Assembly (NCBI GenBank): GCA_002825515.1
Contig: PJET01000112.1
Coordinates: forward strand, 1-33,368
Length of the DNA: 33,368 bases
Reading direction: 5' to 3'
Source: Candidatus Thorarchaeota archaeon MP11T_1
GTDB lineage: Archaea > Asgardarchaeota > Thorarchaeia > Thorarchaeales > Thorarchaeaceae
Part shown: positions 1 to 8,013 of the stretch, piece after piece
Numbering within the stretch: position 1 is the stretch's first letter
How the letters are laid out: the number at the start of each line of letters is the position of its first letter
Notes under the pieces: generated by a model
Databases searched by the model: none
Seen by the model: the letters and a program-made list of their open reading frames with translations, nothing else
What the model was told of the DNA's origin: nothing
Position numbers and translations under genes: made by a program

Positions 1-321
1 GGGAATAGCGTCAAAGTCCATTCCTGGTAGTTCCTTGACAACATCAATAATACTGGCTTCAAAGTCGATATAGGGTTTGTAGCGAAGACCTAATGCTCTT
101 ACCGCTACTCCGCCGGTCACATCCAGATATTCTGTTCCTTCAATATCGAAAATTCGAACTCCATCTCCAACAGTATGGTCAAGACACCCATAGACATCAC
201 GATCTTGAGTTGTTAGTGCAAGAGCCTCAGCAGCTCTCTTTTTCCAATACTCGTTGGTCATCATCTTTTTGTCAATATCAAATCCAAGATCTTTCAGAAT
301 CCGAATGTGTTTGTCATCCAT
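1..321 (-). CDS. Class III (PLP) aminotransferase, N-terminal part only
   Basis: The minus strand is open from an ATG at 319-321 to the window edge, giving 107 codons with the C-terminal part missing. The N-terminus contains a segment reading DGVRIFDIEGTEYLDVTGG followed by AVRALGL, the strand-loop signature that opens class III aminotransferases such as acetylornithine and 4-aminobutyrate aminotransferases. These enzymes transfer an amino group through pyridoxal phosphate. The PLP lysine and the rest of the active site lie outside the window, so the substrate cannot be named. An AGAAGG-type ribosome site lies about 8 bases before the ATG. The reading frame stays open about 27 codons upstream, but that stretch has no ATG, GTG or TTG. 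The family call is fairly secure and the substrate is unknown. Confidence 0.8.
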   Translation of the reverse strand, partial: MDDKHIRILKDLGFDIDKKMMTNEYWKKRAAEALALTTQDRDVYGCLDHTVGDGVRIFDIEGTEYLDVTGGVAVRALGLRYKPYIDFEASIIDVVKELPGMDFDAIP

Positions 322-408
322 ATAATCAACCTTCTCTAGATTGAACAGTGGTTTGGGGAATAGGTCCCCATTATCTAATTTACGATGCAGGCGAAGTTCT
401 CACTCACA

Positions 409-780
409 TTAACTTCTGATTATGAGAAGTAACCCTGCAAGCAGAATCATAAAGCCTGCAAGAGTGTCAAGACTCATCATCCATGCAATTGGGTCAAGTG
501 TGATTCCGGGATATGATACGATCACAATTGCAATGAATCCAATCACTGCTAAGACAAGTCCAGATTTTTGAACCTTCCAAGTTATGAAACCACAGGCATC
601 AAATGCCAATGCGGCTATCACAATGAGTACGATTCCAAGAAAAATCTCAATCAGTCCCTCAACAGTTCCAGGACCTGGACTGTTCATAGCATTATAAATC
701 CGAAGAAGTGCATAGATGAGAAGAACAAGGCCACCTAGTACGGTGTAGCCTTGAGCGGCACCTTCAGCTTTGCAACCCAT
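409..780 (-). CDS. Small four-helix membrane protein, function unknown
   Basis: This 123-residue protein is almost entirely hydrophobic. Four transmembrane segments can be seen, at about residues 11-30, 42-62, 70-90 and 103-121, with short polar loops and a Gly/Pro-rich linker at 34-40. No catalytic motif or family signature was recognised. The ATG is preceded by a strong AGGAGG ribosome site about 12 bases upstream. A TATA-like TATATAAC lies at 828-835, about 50 bases before the start. The gene is read in the same direction as the aminotransferase fragment, with an 87-base gap, and is divergent from the next gene. It is probably an inner-membrane protein; nothing in the context suggests a role. 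Confidence 0.75.
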   Translation of the reverse strand: MGCKAEGAAQGYTVLGGLVLLIYALLRIYNAMNSPGPGTVEGLIEIFLGIVLIVIAALAFDACGFITWKVQKSGLVLAVIGFIAIVIVSYPGITLDPIAWMMSLDTLAGFMILLAGLLLIIRS

Positions 781-920
781 TTTTCAATGTCCTCCTAAAG
801 AACTTCTGATGTTTGATGTATGTCTTGTATATAACTATCCCGCGTCAGACCCAGATAATACATACACCTGTATTGCTCGGAGGGCATGTCCGTATGACAT
901 CTAATCAGAATTAATTCGAG

Positions 921-1745
921 GTGGCACACACGAGATACTCTAGCTATGATGGTAACAAAAGTACTGAACGAGCAGTACGACTTGACAAGACCGAGGGACA
1001 CATAATCATAGAGGGTCGGTCATATCCTGCCCGAGAGATTGTTGAAGCTCTTGCACAAAGCGGATATACCGAGTTGAGAGCTGTTGGTGATTCACTTGTC
1101 CTTGGTAATAGACGCATCACTCCTATTTTCAAATCACGTCAAGATCGAGCAATGGCATCTTTGTGTCATGGTAGTCTTGCTTATTGTTGTCCATTGTCAA
1201 AGAGATGTGCTGAGAGAGATAGAGCTCTGGAAATACTTGGACTTACACTTGACGAGTATGAGCAATTGAAAGGGGATTCTCATGTCAAGTTCGTTGAAAC
1301 AGCTAGAGGGTTATCAAATCTAGACCCAAGCTGGGAGCAACAGGCTCCAAGAGAAAAACTAGCCAATCGTCATGTTTCAGACCCAGGTTATGGGTCTGAT
1401 GATTATCGAAAGGACTTTGAGTGCTTGGATAGGACTATGCAATCACTGAGCGCACAGTACGGAGATCGTTCTGAATCATGGCGAGATGAATCAAGGCAAC
1501 CAACAGAGACCTATCGCTATCAAGGGGAGAGCCGGATATTTTCAGATGAGGAGGACCGTAAAGTCTGCAATAATCAGCCAGATGAGTCGTTTGAAGGAAT
1601 TGGTGCATTATTCTCTCAGGGAGAGCTTAGTCCATTTATTGATGACTCTCGAGGGAAAGATGAAGACTATAGTTTTTGTTTCTCATGTGGGCGGAGTATA
1701 AGAGCAGACAATAGAGTATGTCCATATTGTAGTGCAAGACAATGA
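921..1745 (+). CDS. Cys-cluster and C-terminal zinc-ribbon protein, function unknown
   Basis: The protein has 274 residues and three parts. Residues 1-75 look like a small alpha/beta domain. Residues 82-120 hold a Cys cluster (CHGSLAYCCPLSKRC, then a helical RDRALEILGLTLDEYEQL segment), which could bind a metal or Fe-S cluster. A long polar, acidic and probably disordered stretch follows, and residues 252-272 form a CxxC...CxxC zinc ribbon. The CC-P-x3-K-x-C-x2-RD pattern recalls, from memory, Cys motifs in methanogenesis-marker-type proteins, but I cannot confirm this. The start is a GTG inside GAGGTG; no later in-frame start fits the N-terminal domain, so the initiation mode is unclear. It converges with the next gene, leaving 3 bases between them. 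Confidence 0.75.
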   Translation: MAHTRYSSYDGNKSTERAVRLDKTEGHIIIEGRSYPAREIVEALAQSGYTELRAVGDSLVLGNRRITPIFKSRQDRAMASLCHGSLAYCCPLSKRCAERDRALEILGLTLDEYEQLKGDSHVKFVETARGLSNLDPSWEQQAPREKLANRHVSDPGYGSDDYRKDFECLDRTMQSLSAQYGDRSESWRDESRQPTETYRYQGESRIFSDEEDRKVCNNQPDESFEGIGALFSQGELSPFIDDSRGKDEDYSFCFSCGRSIRADNRVCPYCSARQ

Positions 1746-1748
1746 ATT

Positions 1749-2783
1749 CTAATAATTGCCAATAGCACTTTCACGTCGGCGAGAATAATCAGAGGGATAA
1801 TGGAAAGTAGTCACAAATCGATCAATTCCCACATCTTTTCCTAATGCTTTCAATTCCTGCAGTTGTTCAATAGTTGTGACTCCCCAACGGAAGAGAGATG
1901 CTCTACCACCACGTCTTGTGAACTCATTGACAAAATATAGAGATTCCACAAGTTCGCTATACTCGGAACTTCCCTTCGATGGAAGAATCGGAGACCATGG
2001 AAATAAGTTAATCAGTACGTTCTTTGTAATCTCTCCAATTCTAGCGTAATCATAACCATATTCATTTCGTGCCCCTTCTGCAAGTCCAGTTTCCGGGTCA
2101 AGCAAAACTTCAACAGAGAGCCTCAAAGGATGTTCTCTACCTGTGGCTTCATCAGACTCGGTGGCTGCATCTTTTAGATACTGCAACCCTTCATGCACTT
2201 TATCGCTACGGAATTGATGCCACTTCTCTTGGTATTCCTCGTTCTCAAGAATCAACGCATAACTAAGGCGATTTGGTTCACAGTCAATGATTGGAGCAAA
2301 CTCATTTCTACAACGATCGCAGAAGCAAAAGTGGTCGCGAATAAAACCTGTACCAAAAAGGAGTATTTCATTAATCGGATACCCACCAATCTCTCTTACT
2401 ATCTCAGCTCCATATTGCCAGAACTCTTCGCGGTTGGGGCAGATTTGATGCTCCATCTTAACAGCTTTGTCGTTCATTGTCTGATACTTCGGATCACGAG
2501 CGAACCAGCCATCAGTATAGAAGTCCATTCCTACTACCCCGTGAATTCCGAGAGCGTCATTCAGCTGAACCCATTCAGCAAAAAATTCAGTATGCTCCTC
2601 TCTGACGGGGGCGGTTTTGCTAGGATACAAAGCATAACCATCTGGGCCCTTGCCAACAATTCCAACGTCTTCCATATACGAAGCATAAGTAGAAATGAAG
2701 TCTTTAGCAGACACGTCTATGTCTTCGGGTTTAAACATAATCAGCATTTTCTGCATGAAGAACTCGCGATAATTCAGCTTCAT
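1749..2783 (-). CDS. TIM-barrel protein resembling glycoside hydrolases
   Basis: This 344-residue soluble protein has no signal peptide. Its middle has the layout of hypothetical glycoside-hydrolase-like barrels (GHL / GH42-like): GVVGMDFYTDGWFARDP, then EILLFGTGFIRDHFCFCDRCRNEF, then LRLSVEVLLDP and NVLINLFPWSP. The CxCxxC cluster at the end of one strand resembles the Cys clusters that follow the active-site strand in several such families and may bind zinc. Candidate acidic residues are present, but I cannot assign a nucleophile or acid/base. The start used is the ATG at 2783, which has only a weak ribosome site. In-frame ATGs at residues 10 and 13 are alternatives. A TATA-like box inside a palindrome lies about 70 bases upstream. 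Substrate unknown. Confidence 0.6.
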   Translation of the reverse strand: MKLNYREFFMQKMLIMFKPEDIDVSAKDFISTYASYMEDVGIVGKGPDGYALYPSKTAPVREEHTEFFAEWVQLNDALGIHGVVGMDFYTDGWFARDPKYQTMNDKAVKMEHQICPNREEFWQYGAEIVREIGGYPINEILLFGTGFIRDHFCFCDRCRNEFAPIIDCEPNRLSYALILENEEYQEKWHQFRSDKVHEGLQYLKDAATESDEATGREHPLRLSVEVLLDPETGLAEGARNEYGYDYARIGEITKNVLINLFPWSPILPSKGSSEYSELVESLYFVNEFTRRGGRASLFRWGVTTIEQLQELKALGKDVGIDRFVTTFHYPSDYSRRRESAIGNY

Positions 2784-2850
2784 TATCTTTGTACCCCGTG
2801 GAAATCAGTGTGAGTCGGGCTTTCGGTCTGCTTGCGTGTATCAAGTCACC

Positions 2851-2868
2851 GCTATAAGAATTTCTTAT
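2851..2868 (-). promoter_or_regulatory. Promoter with 15-bp palindrome for the TIM-barrel gene
   Basis: On the minus strand a TATA-like CTTATAGC (2851-2858) sits about 70 bases before the TIM-barrel gene start. It overlaps the perfect palindrome ATAAGAA-T-TTCTTAT at 2854-2868. A symmetric site over a TATA box is a typical place for a repressor that blocks TBP. The site is AT-rich, so chance is possible. Confidence 0.4.
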
Positions 2869-2892
2869 TCAGACCCTATCCCAATTCTAGTG

Positions 2893-5694
2893 TTAGAAGA
2901 ACTGGTCAAGAGTTGTGAATCCAAGAAACTCCTTGAAGTCAAGGCCAACTGAATCGAGAACCTGTTCAAACACACTCTTCAAAATATCAATGTACGCATC
3001 CTTATCAATCCAATAGCTTGTATCTTTTGCTAGCTCAACTGGTATTACAGTATCCTGCCCCTTGGTTTTAATGTACGAAACAATTGTGCCAGGGGCTGCT
3101 TTTGTTGGATCCTGGGTTTTCTCTACAAGCATTTTTGCTGCTCTTACATGAGGAATATCGGTATCATAGGAATGGAGCGGTTTTGTCAACTGAATTCTGA
3201 AGGCCAAATCCTCTGGATCATATGGGTCAGCCTTTCCTTCCAACCTGTCAATGACACAATTAACTATCTCACGAATTTCTTCCTTTGCTACTTCAAAACC
3301 TTCAGGATTGTCAACTCTGCTGAGAACATCCAACATTTTTCGAAATGCATCTTGTGCAAAGTCGGGGGTGTTTCGCTTCTTTCCAGTGAGACCCTTTACT
3401 TCAACCTGTCCATCCTTGTATACCCCTATGTAGTTCTTTTTCCTCTCAGAGAGAGCAACATACTTGTAGGTCTTTTCCACCTCAAGGTCGATTCCCAACT
3501 CTTTTCTCGACCAACGAACGAGTTCTTCCTGTTGTTCCTCAGAGGGGTTATCTAGAAAGACGGAATCAGTGTCCCCATACAGAACACGTATTCCCATAGA
3601 CTCAGCTTTAGCTTTTGTCCGAATAATGGCATCTCGACCATATGCCGTAACACTCTCAGCAGCTGGCATACAGAAGAGTTCAAAATGCTGGGCACCTGTA
3701 ACTCCATAGGATGCGTTAACAAACACCTTCAGCGCTTTCTCGACTACAGAATACCAGTTCTGTGTCTTTCTATCAAGAGCCTTGTCCTTACTCTTCGGTT
3801 TGAACCATTTGACTCGAGTATCTCTAAAGAAGCCTATAGTTTGACTTATCATACCTCGTTTCAATGTGCAGGTCCAATGTTCTGTTTCTGGCACTTGATT
3901 TTCAGTCCCAGTCCTACACTCATCATGTGGACAATCCACTGTTTCATAACTGATGTTATGTGTCTTCATGATGGTGGGGTACAGACTAGCAAAATCAAGT
4001 ACTGTAGAATTAAAATGAACTCCAGCAACAGGTGGAATAACAATTGCACCCTTGAACGCCTTGCCGCCTATAACCGCCTCAGTCTGTGCATCAGCCTGTT
4101 TCATGCTGTCAATGTCAACACGTCTAGGTATCAAAAAATTACGAGACCTATGTTCCTGTCTGAACACTGATTGAATCCATGATGAAATATAGAACCTTGT
4201 GACATCATCCATGGACATTCTTGAGATACGCATCAATAGAACGATTAGGCGTAATAGGAGGTTGTCCTCAAACTGTGTGAACTTAAGGACTATATTTGCA
4301 TCCAACCAACAATAGTGAGCCAGCTCATAGTAAGGTAAGTCAGAGATATAATCGCTCAATTCTAGCTTTCCAATCCCAAGCAATCCTTGCGCGATTGATT
4401 CGAGATTCTCTCGTTGGTATGCACCAGAAAGAGCATAGATTTTGATTGAGGGGTTGGTGAAGAATTTGTAAAAGTCTACATGAACTCCACGGTTGAGATT
4501 GGCACGTTCTCTTCTGGGATCTTGATTTCCTCTTAGTTTGATTGGACAGTATTTGTCCATATCAATCTTCAAACGTTTAGCACGGTTATGAAGATACTTC
4601 AGGTCAAAAGTATCACCCACGAAAGTCAGGACAATAGGATATTGATCGATGATTCTAAATGCCTCAACAAGCATTTCTGCTTCATCTTTGAAGTAGACAA
4701 TATCCAGTTCTTTTGGAAAGTCTGCGCCTTTCTTTCCTTCAGGATGACCTTCACGCTTCAAGACAAAACACTTGTTGTATCCCTCATTGTCTGACATACC
4801 TATTGCAGTTACCTGATAGTCTGCTGTCCGAGCATCCGGGACTCTGTTTACTACCGGACTATAGACTTCAATATCTACTGCCAAACGGTGGATGTCTGGA
4901 ACTTCAGTGAAGAACATAGGGGAGTATTCTTTGATTATCGACTCAAGGCTCTCTTCATCTTGAACTGTCTTCTTGAATTCGTCAAGAGTTTTAGGATCAA
5001 CATTTGGTGGACATGCTTTAAGGTCCCCATTTTCAATCTTATACATAAGTCCAGGAACAAGTTTGTTATCATAGGTGTAACATAACTGATAACGAATTGC
5101 AGCTTCCCATGCATGACTTACATTGTTGCTGTCAATAAGTGAATTCCTGATGGAAGTAGCAGAGCCGCCGATTGCAAGTGGATTATCACCAATAACTTTA
5201 GTCATCTCAACTGGCTCATCCTTGAGAAGATCATGTAGCTCAATTGTTTCAACTTTTACAAAACCAGGATTCTTTCGAGCAGCAGTTTCAACAGCTTGAG
5301 GAGGCCAATCAGTGTAACAATAAGGTTTGTGACCAGTATTGTCGAGCCAGAAATACACCTGCTTGTTGTCAGGATTATAGAGTCTTGCAACAGCTTTGTT
5401 TAGAGCCCCAGAATAGTCAATTGATAGTAAGAAGGACGGAGGAAGGTTTGCAGGAGTGTCACTATCTTCAACTGTGACATCCAATATTGACTCTTCATCT
5501 TCATCATCTATACTAGAGTCATCTGAAGCATCATTATCATTTTCGGAGTCAGGATTGTTCTTGCTTGACTGGTTGGTAACAAAATCGGATGGCGAATCAT
5601 TATTCGTAGAATTATCTGATGTTATATCAGAATGTGTGAAATAATCTTCAAGAGAAGATTGATTTTCATCTACTGGTCGCTCATCCTTAGTCAA
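2893..5694 (-). CDS. polB: DNA polymerase, family B, with N- and C-terminal PCNA-binding motifs
   Basis: This 933-residue replicative or repair polymerase has all the expected blocks. The 3'-5' exonuclease has Exo I at 274-276 (DIE), Exo II as FVGDTFD and Exo III as YCWLD. The polymerase has motif A at 567 (DFASLYPTIM), motif B (KVFVNASYGVTG) and motif C at 708-710 (YGDTDS). Catalytic Asp residues are intact, so it should be active. The Asn usually seen in Exo II is Val here. Residues 12-19 read QSSLEDYF, a perfect PIP box, and the protein ends in FTTLDQFF, a second PIP-like motif. Residues 20-85 are acidic, Ser/Asn/Asp-rich and probably disordered. The start is the only in-frame option, a TTG at 5694, because a stop lies three codons upstream. 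It is transcribed alone, divergent from the PPC gene. Confidence 0.97.
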   Translation of the reverse strand: MTKDERPVDENQSSLEDYFTHSDITSDNSTNNDSPSDFVTNQSSKNNPDSENDNDASDDSSIDDEDEESILDVTVEDSDTPANLPPSFLLSIDYSGALNKAVARLYNPDNKQVYFWLDNTGHKPYCYTDWPPQAVETAARKNPGFVKVETIELHDLLKDEPVEMTKVIGDNPLAIGGSATSIRNSLIDSNNVSHAWEAAIRYQLCYTYDNKLVPGLMYKIENGDLKACPPNVDPKTLDEFKKTVQDEESLESIIKEYSPMFFTEVPDIHRLAVDIEVYSPVVNRVPDARTADYQVTAIGMSDNEGYNKCFVLKREGHPEGKKGADFPKELDIVYFKDEAEMLVEAFRIIDQYPIVLTFVGDTFDLKYLHNRAKRLKIDMDKYCPIKLRGNQDPRRERANLNRGVHVDFYKFFTNPSIKIYALSGAYQRENLESIAQGLLGIGKLELSDYISDLPYYELAHYCWLDANIVLKFTQFEDNLLLRLIVLLMRISRMSMDDVTRFYISSWIQSVFRQEHRSRNFLIPRRVDIDSMKQADAQTEAVIGGKAFKGAIVIPPVAGVHFNSTVLDFASLYPTIMKTHNISYETVDCPHDECRTGTENQVPETEHWTCTLKRGMISQTIGFFRDTRVKWFKPKSKDKALDRKTQNWYSVVEKALKVFVNASYGVTGAQHFELFCMPAAESVTAYGRDAIIRTKAKAESMGIRVLYGDTDSVFLDNPSEEQQEELVRWSRKELGIDLEVEKTYKYVALSERKKNYIGVYKDGQVEVKGLTGKKRNTPDFAQDAFRKMLDVLSRVDNPEGFEVAKEEIREIVNCVIDRLEGKADPYDPEDLAFRIQLTKPLHSYDTDIPHVRAAKMLVEKTQDPTKAAPGTIVSYIKTKGQDTVIPVELAKDTSYWIDKDAYIDILKSVFEQVLDSVGLDFKEFLGFTTLDQFF

Positions 5695-5795
5695 TGCAGT
5701 TCACAATTTAAGTGGGTTGTCTACCCCTGATAAGCACTTCCTATTATGGTCATCTATGCGTGTTCTTCATTAGTAGGTTATACGACTGAGGAGAT

Positions 5796-6230
5796 ATGGT
5801 GCGTTCAATTCAGACCAAGATTAAGAGAGTAATTTTCGCCCGAATGGACCCTGGTGAAGATGTACTGGAAACAATACAAACACTTGCCAAAGAGTACGGA
5901 GTCAAGTCAGGCCAAATTTCCCTGATTGGAGCTGTTTCAAAGGTAAAATTAGGATATTTTCATAGAAGAACAACTGAGTACAGGCATTTCACCGTAGATG
6001 AAGATTTAGAAGTGGTATCCTGCATGGGGGACATCTCATCCCACGAGGGGACAATTGTTGTACATGCACACATGATTGTAGCAGATGAGGCTGGAAAATG
6101 CTATGGAGGTCATTTAATGTCAGGGTGCGAGGTTTCTGTTACGATTGAGTTAGTGATTATTGAAACAGAGATTAATCTGACTAGAAAGCACGACCACCAG
6201 AGTGGCTTGAACCTACTCAACATCAATTAG
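5796..6230 (+). CDS. PPC/DUF296-domain protein
   Basis: The protein is 144 residues, nearly all of it one PPC (DUF296) domain. This domain forms trimers and is found in plant AT-hook proteins and, alone, in many archaea and bacteria. Diagnostic features are the RMDPGEDVLETIQTLAKEYG opening, the SGQISLIGAVSKVKLGYF strand pair, the VHAHMIVAD segment and the GGHLMSGCEVSVTIELVI ending. The role in prokaryotes is unsettled; DNA binding has been proposed. There is no AT hook. A GAGGAGAT ribosome site sits directly before the ATG. Its last 4 bases overlap the stop of the convergent HIT gene. Confidence 0.85.
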   Translation: MVRSIQTKIKRVIFARMDPGEDVLETIQTLAKEYGVKSGQISLIGAVSKVKLGYFHRRTTEYRHFTVDEDLEVVSCMGDISSHEGTIVVHAHMIVADEAGKCYGGHLMSGCEVSVTIELVIIETEINLTRKHDHQSGLNLLNIN

Positions 6231-6655
6231 GTAGATGACCGTATCTTCTCAGCCATGCGGTCAAGCTCTTCCCTAGGAGCCATAGTGTTACGATAGTTAG
6301 GTGGAAACTTGAAACCAAATGGCGAATTCTTGTTACGCGGTATTGTGTGGAAGTGTAGGTGGGGAACATCCTGACCAGCGCCTTCACCATTAGCAATAAT
6401 ATTGAGTACTCCTTCTGCGCCTGTGGCTTTCTGTACTCTCTTTGAAATGTCAGCAAGATTCTTGGCTAGTTGTGCAACAACATCAAGATCCACATCAAAC
6501 ATGTTTACATAGTGTTTCTTTGGTATCAAGAGACAATGACCTTCAGCTATTGGAAATACATCCATGAAGGCTATACTGTGTTCATCTTCGAAAATTATTG
6601 ATGAAGGCATCTCCCCACGGATGATTTTACAGAAAATGCAGTTCTCATCGCTCAT
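6227..6655 (-). CDS. HIT family nucleotide hydrolase/transferase
   Basis: This 142-residue HIT-domain protein has the full active-site triad HLHFH at residues 99-103, inside GQDVPHLHFHTIPR, and the N-terminal CxxC (C6, C9) that binds zinc in Hint-like members. The family splits phosphoramidates or dinucleoside polyphosphates through a His-AMP intermediate. The length and the INSERT-free core fit the small archaeal/bacterial Hint group. A TATA-like ATAAAAC (plus-strand 6681-6687) lies about 29 bases before the ATG with no ribosome site between, so the mRNA is probably leaderless or nearly so. The 3' end overlaps the PPC gene by 4 bases. Confidence 0.93.
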   Translation of the reverse strand: MSDENCIFCKIIRGEMPSSIIFEDEHSIAFMDVFPIAEGHCLLIPKKHYVNMFDVDLDVVAQLAKNLADISKRVQKATGAEGVLNIIANGEGAGQDVPHLHFHTIPRNKNSPFGFKFPPNYRNTMAPREELDRMAEKIRSST

Positions 6656-6773
6656 ACAGCGGTTAAAACATCATATTGAAATAAAACATTCGAATCAATT
6701 AGCCCATCTACGGAAGTACTATTAGCGCATCCGTAATGCTTTGATAACAAACGGTTGTCACAGGTGTATCCAA

Positions 6774-7955
6774 TTGAGCGGAAGGAGAAAGAAAATCCTT
6801 TTTGACCAGACACAAAATGAACGAGGTAGATTGGAGAGTACTTATTCTGAACTTGGACAAATGCTTCGTGACCATGACTTCGATGTTGAGGCGTATACTG
6901 AATTCATGATTTTAGCAAAGAACCTCAAAGATGCAGACGTCCTAGTTTTTGGTTGTCCGAATAGCTCGAAGGTAAGACCTGCAGAGATAGATGTCTTGCA
7001 GAAATATGTGAAGAATGGAGGGGGATTGATGCTGCTTTCTCTTTCTGGTGGCGACCGCGGACTAATGAATAACATGTCCAAAATATCTGGTGAGTTTGGA
7101 ATCAGTTTTGAGAACACTGCAGTAAAAGACGACAGAAACAATGCAGGTCTCCCAACGATGCCAATCATAAAGAACCTAATTGCCCATCCAGTGACAGAGG
7201 ATGTTTCAGATCTTCTAATACCATCAGCATGTAGTCTCAAGGTTTCAGGAAAGGCGGTAGCAATAGCAATCACTTCAGAGATTGCAGATCCAGGAAAAGC
7301 AGCAGTTATAGCTATTGCAGAGGTCGGAAAAGGTAGAGTGATGGGCATTGGAAGTTATGAGGTCTTTAGGAGAGGTGGAGGTCTCAAACACAAGGGAAAT
7401 GCAAAATTCGCAGTAAATGCATTCAGATGGTTAAGCGGAGAGGTGCAAATGGCAGAGCCTAGTACAGTATTAGGGGAGCAAGAGAAAGAGGATAGAAAGA
7501 AACCTCAAGAAGTTTCAACCAAAGACGCAGTAGCTGACGTAGAGTTTGAAAAGACCATGAAGCGTCTTGTCAATGCTGTATTTGATTTACAGAAGGATAT
7601 CTCTAAGGTCAAGGAGCAAGTTTCCAATGTTGATAATAATATTGAGATGTTGAGAAACCAGTTCCAAGATTTTGCAGAGAAGACTCAGCAACAACTTGGT
7701 ATAATGATTCCATCGAAGCAGTTTCTGACTCCAGAAGAAAACAAGAGTGCATCGATAGAAGCGGACCTTAAAGCTCTAAGAAAAGAGATGAAATCCGTTG
7801 AGGACCTTCGGAAACATATAGAACAGAGACACTCCTCGGGAGCAATGCCAGACGACACCTACGCAGAACAGGTCGGAAAATTAGATGGTCAGATTAAAAG
7901 TCTGAAGAAGAAGATTGATGGGAAGGAAAAAGAACTAGCTGATCTTGCTGAATAA
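6774..7955 (+). CDS. GIFT-domain (Gldg/IFT52-like) protein with C-terminal coiled coil
   Basis: Residues 6-225 have the layout of the GIFT domain shared by IFT52 and the bacterial Gldg proteins: KILFDQTQNERG at the start, DADVLVFGCPNSSKVRPAEI, DVLQKYVKNGGGLMLLSLSG, FGISFENTAVKDDRN, then GKGRVMGIGSYEVF and FAVNAFRWLSG. This domain binds ligands, often sugars or membrane-associated cargo, and in eukaryotes builds the IFT-B complex. Residues from about 265 to 393 are charged and heptad-like, indicating one or two coiled coils broken by a Pro/Gly segment near 320-345. There is no signal peptide or membrane helix. I start at TTG 6774 because AGGTG lies 7 bases upstream; a TTG at 6741 would add 11 residues but has no ribosome site. 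The exact partner is unknown. Confidence 0.75.
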   Translation: MSGRRKKILFDQTQNERGRLESTYSELGQMLRDHDFDVEAYTEFMILAKNLKDADVLVFGCPNSSKVRPAEIDVLQKYVKNGGGLMLLSLSGGDRGLMNNMSKISGEFGISFENTAVKDDRNNAGLPTMPIIKNLIAHPVTEDVSDLLIPSACSLKVSGKAVAIAITSEIADPGKAAVIAIAEVGKGRVMGIGSYEVFRRGGGLKHKGNAKFAVNAFRWLSGEVQMAEPSTVLGEQEKEDRKKPQEVSTKDAVADVEFEKTMKRLVNAVFDLQKDISKVKEQVSNVDNNIEMLRNQFQDFAEKTQQQLGIMIPSKQFLTPEENKSASIEADLKALRKEMKSVEDLRKHIEQRHSSGAMPDDTYAEQVGKLDGQIKSLKKKIDGKEKELADLAE

Positions 7956-8013
7956 TTATGAGGTATGTGCCTCTTTTTCTTGGACTCTGCCGCTCGAGAA
8001 CAGGGATTTCTTT

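Noticed and set aside
862..900. Short inverted repeats (ATACA-CC-TGTAT and ATGTC-N5-GACAT)
   Set aside because: Five-base arms in an AT-rich gap are expected by chance; no TATA box is placed to make them operators.
6842..7348. 168-residue minus-strand frame opposite the GIFT gene
   Set aside because: The plus-strand frame has clear domain motifs; this one has none.
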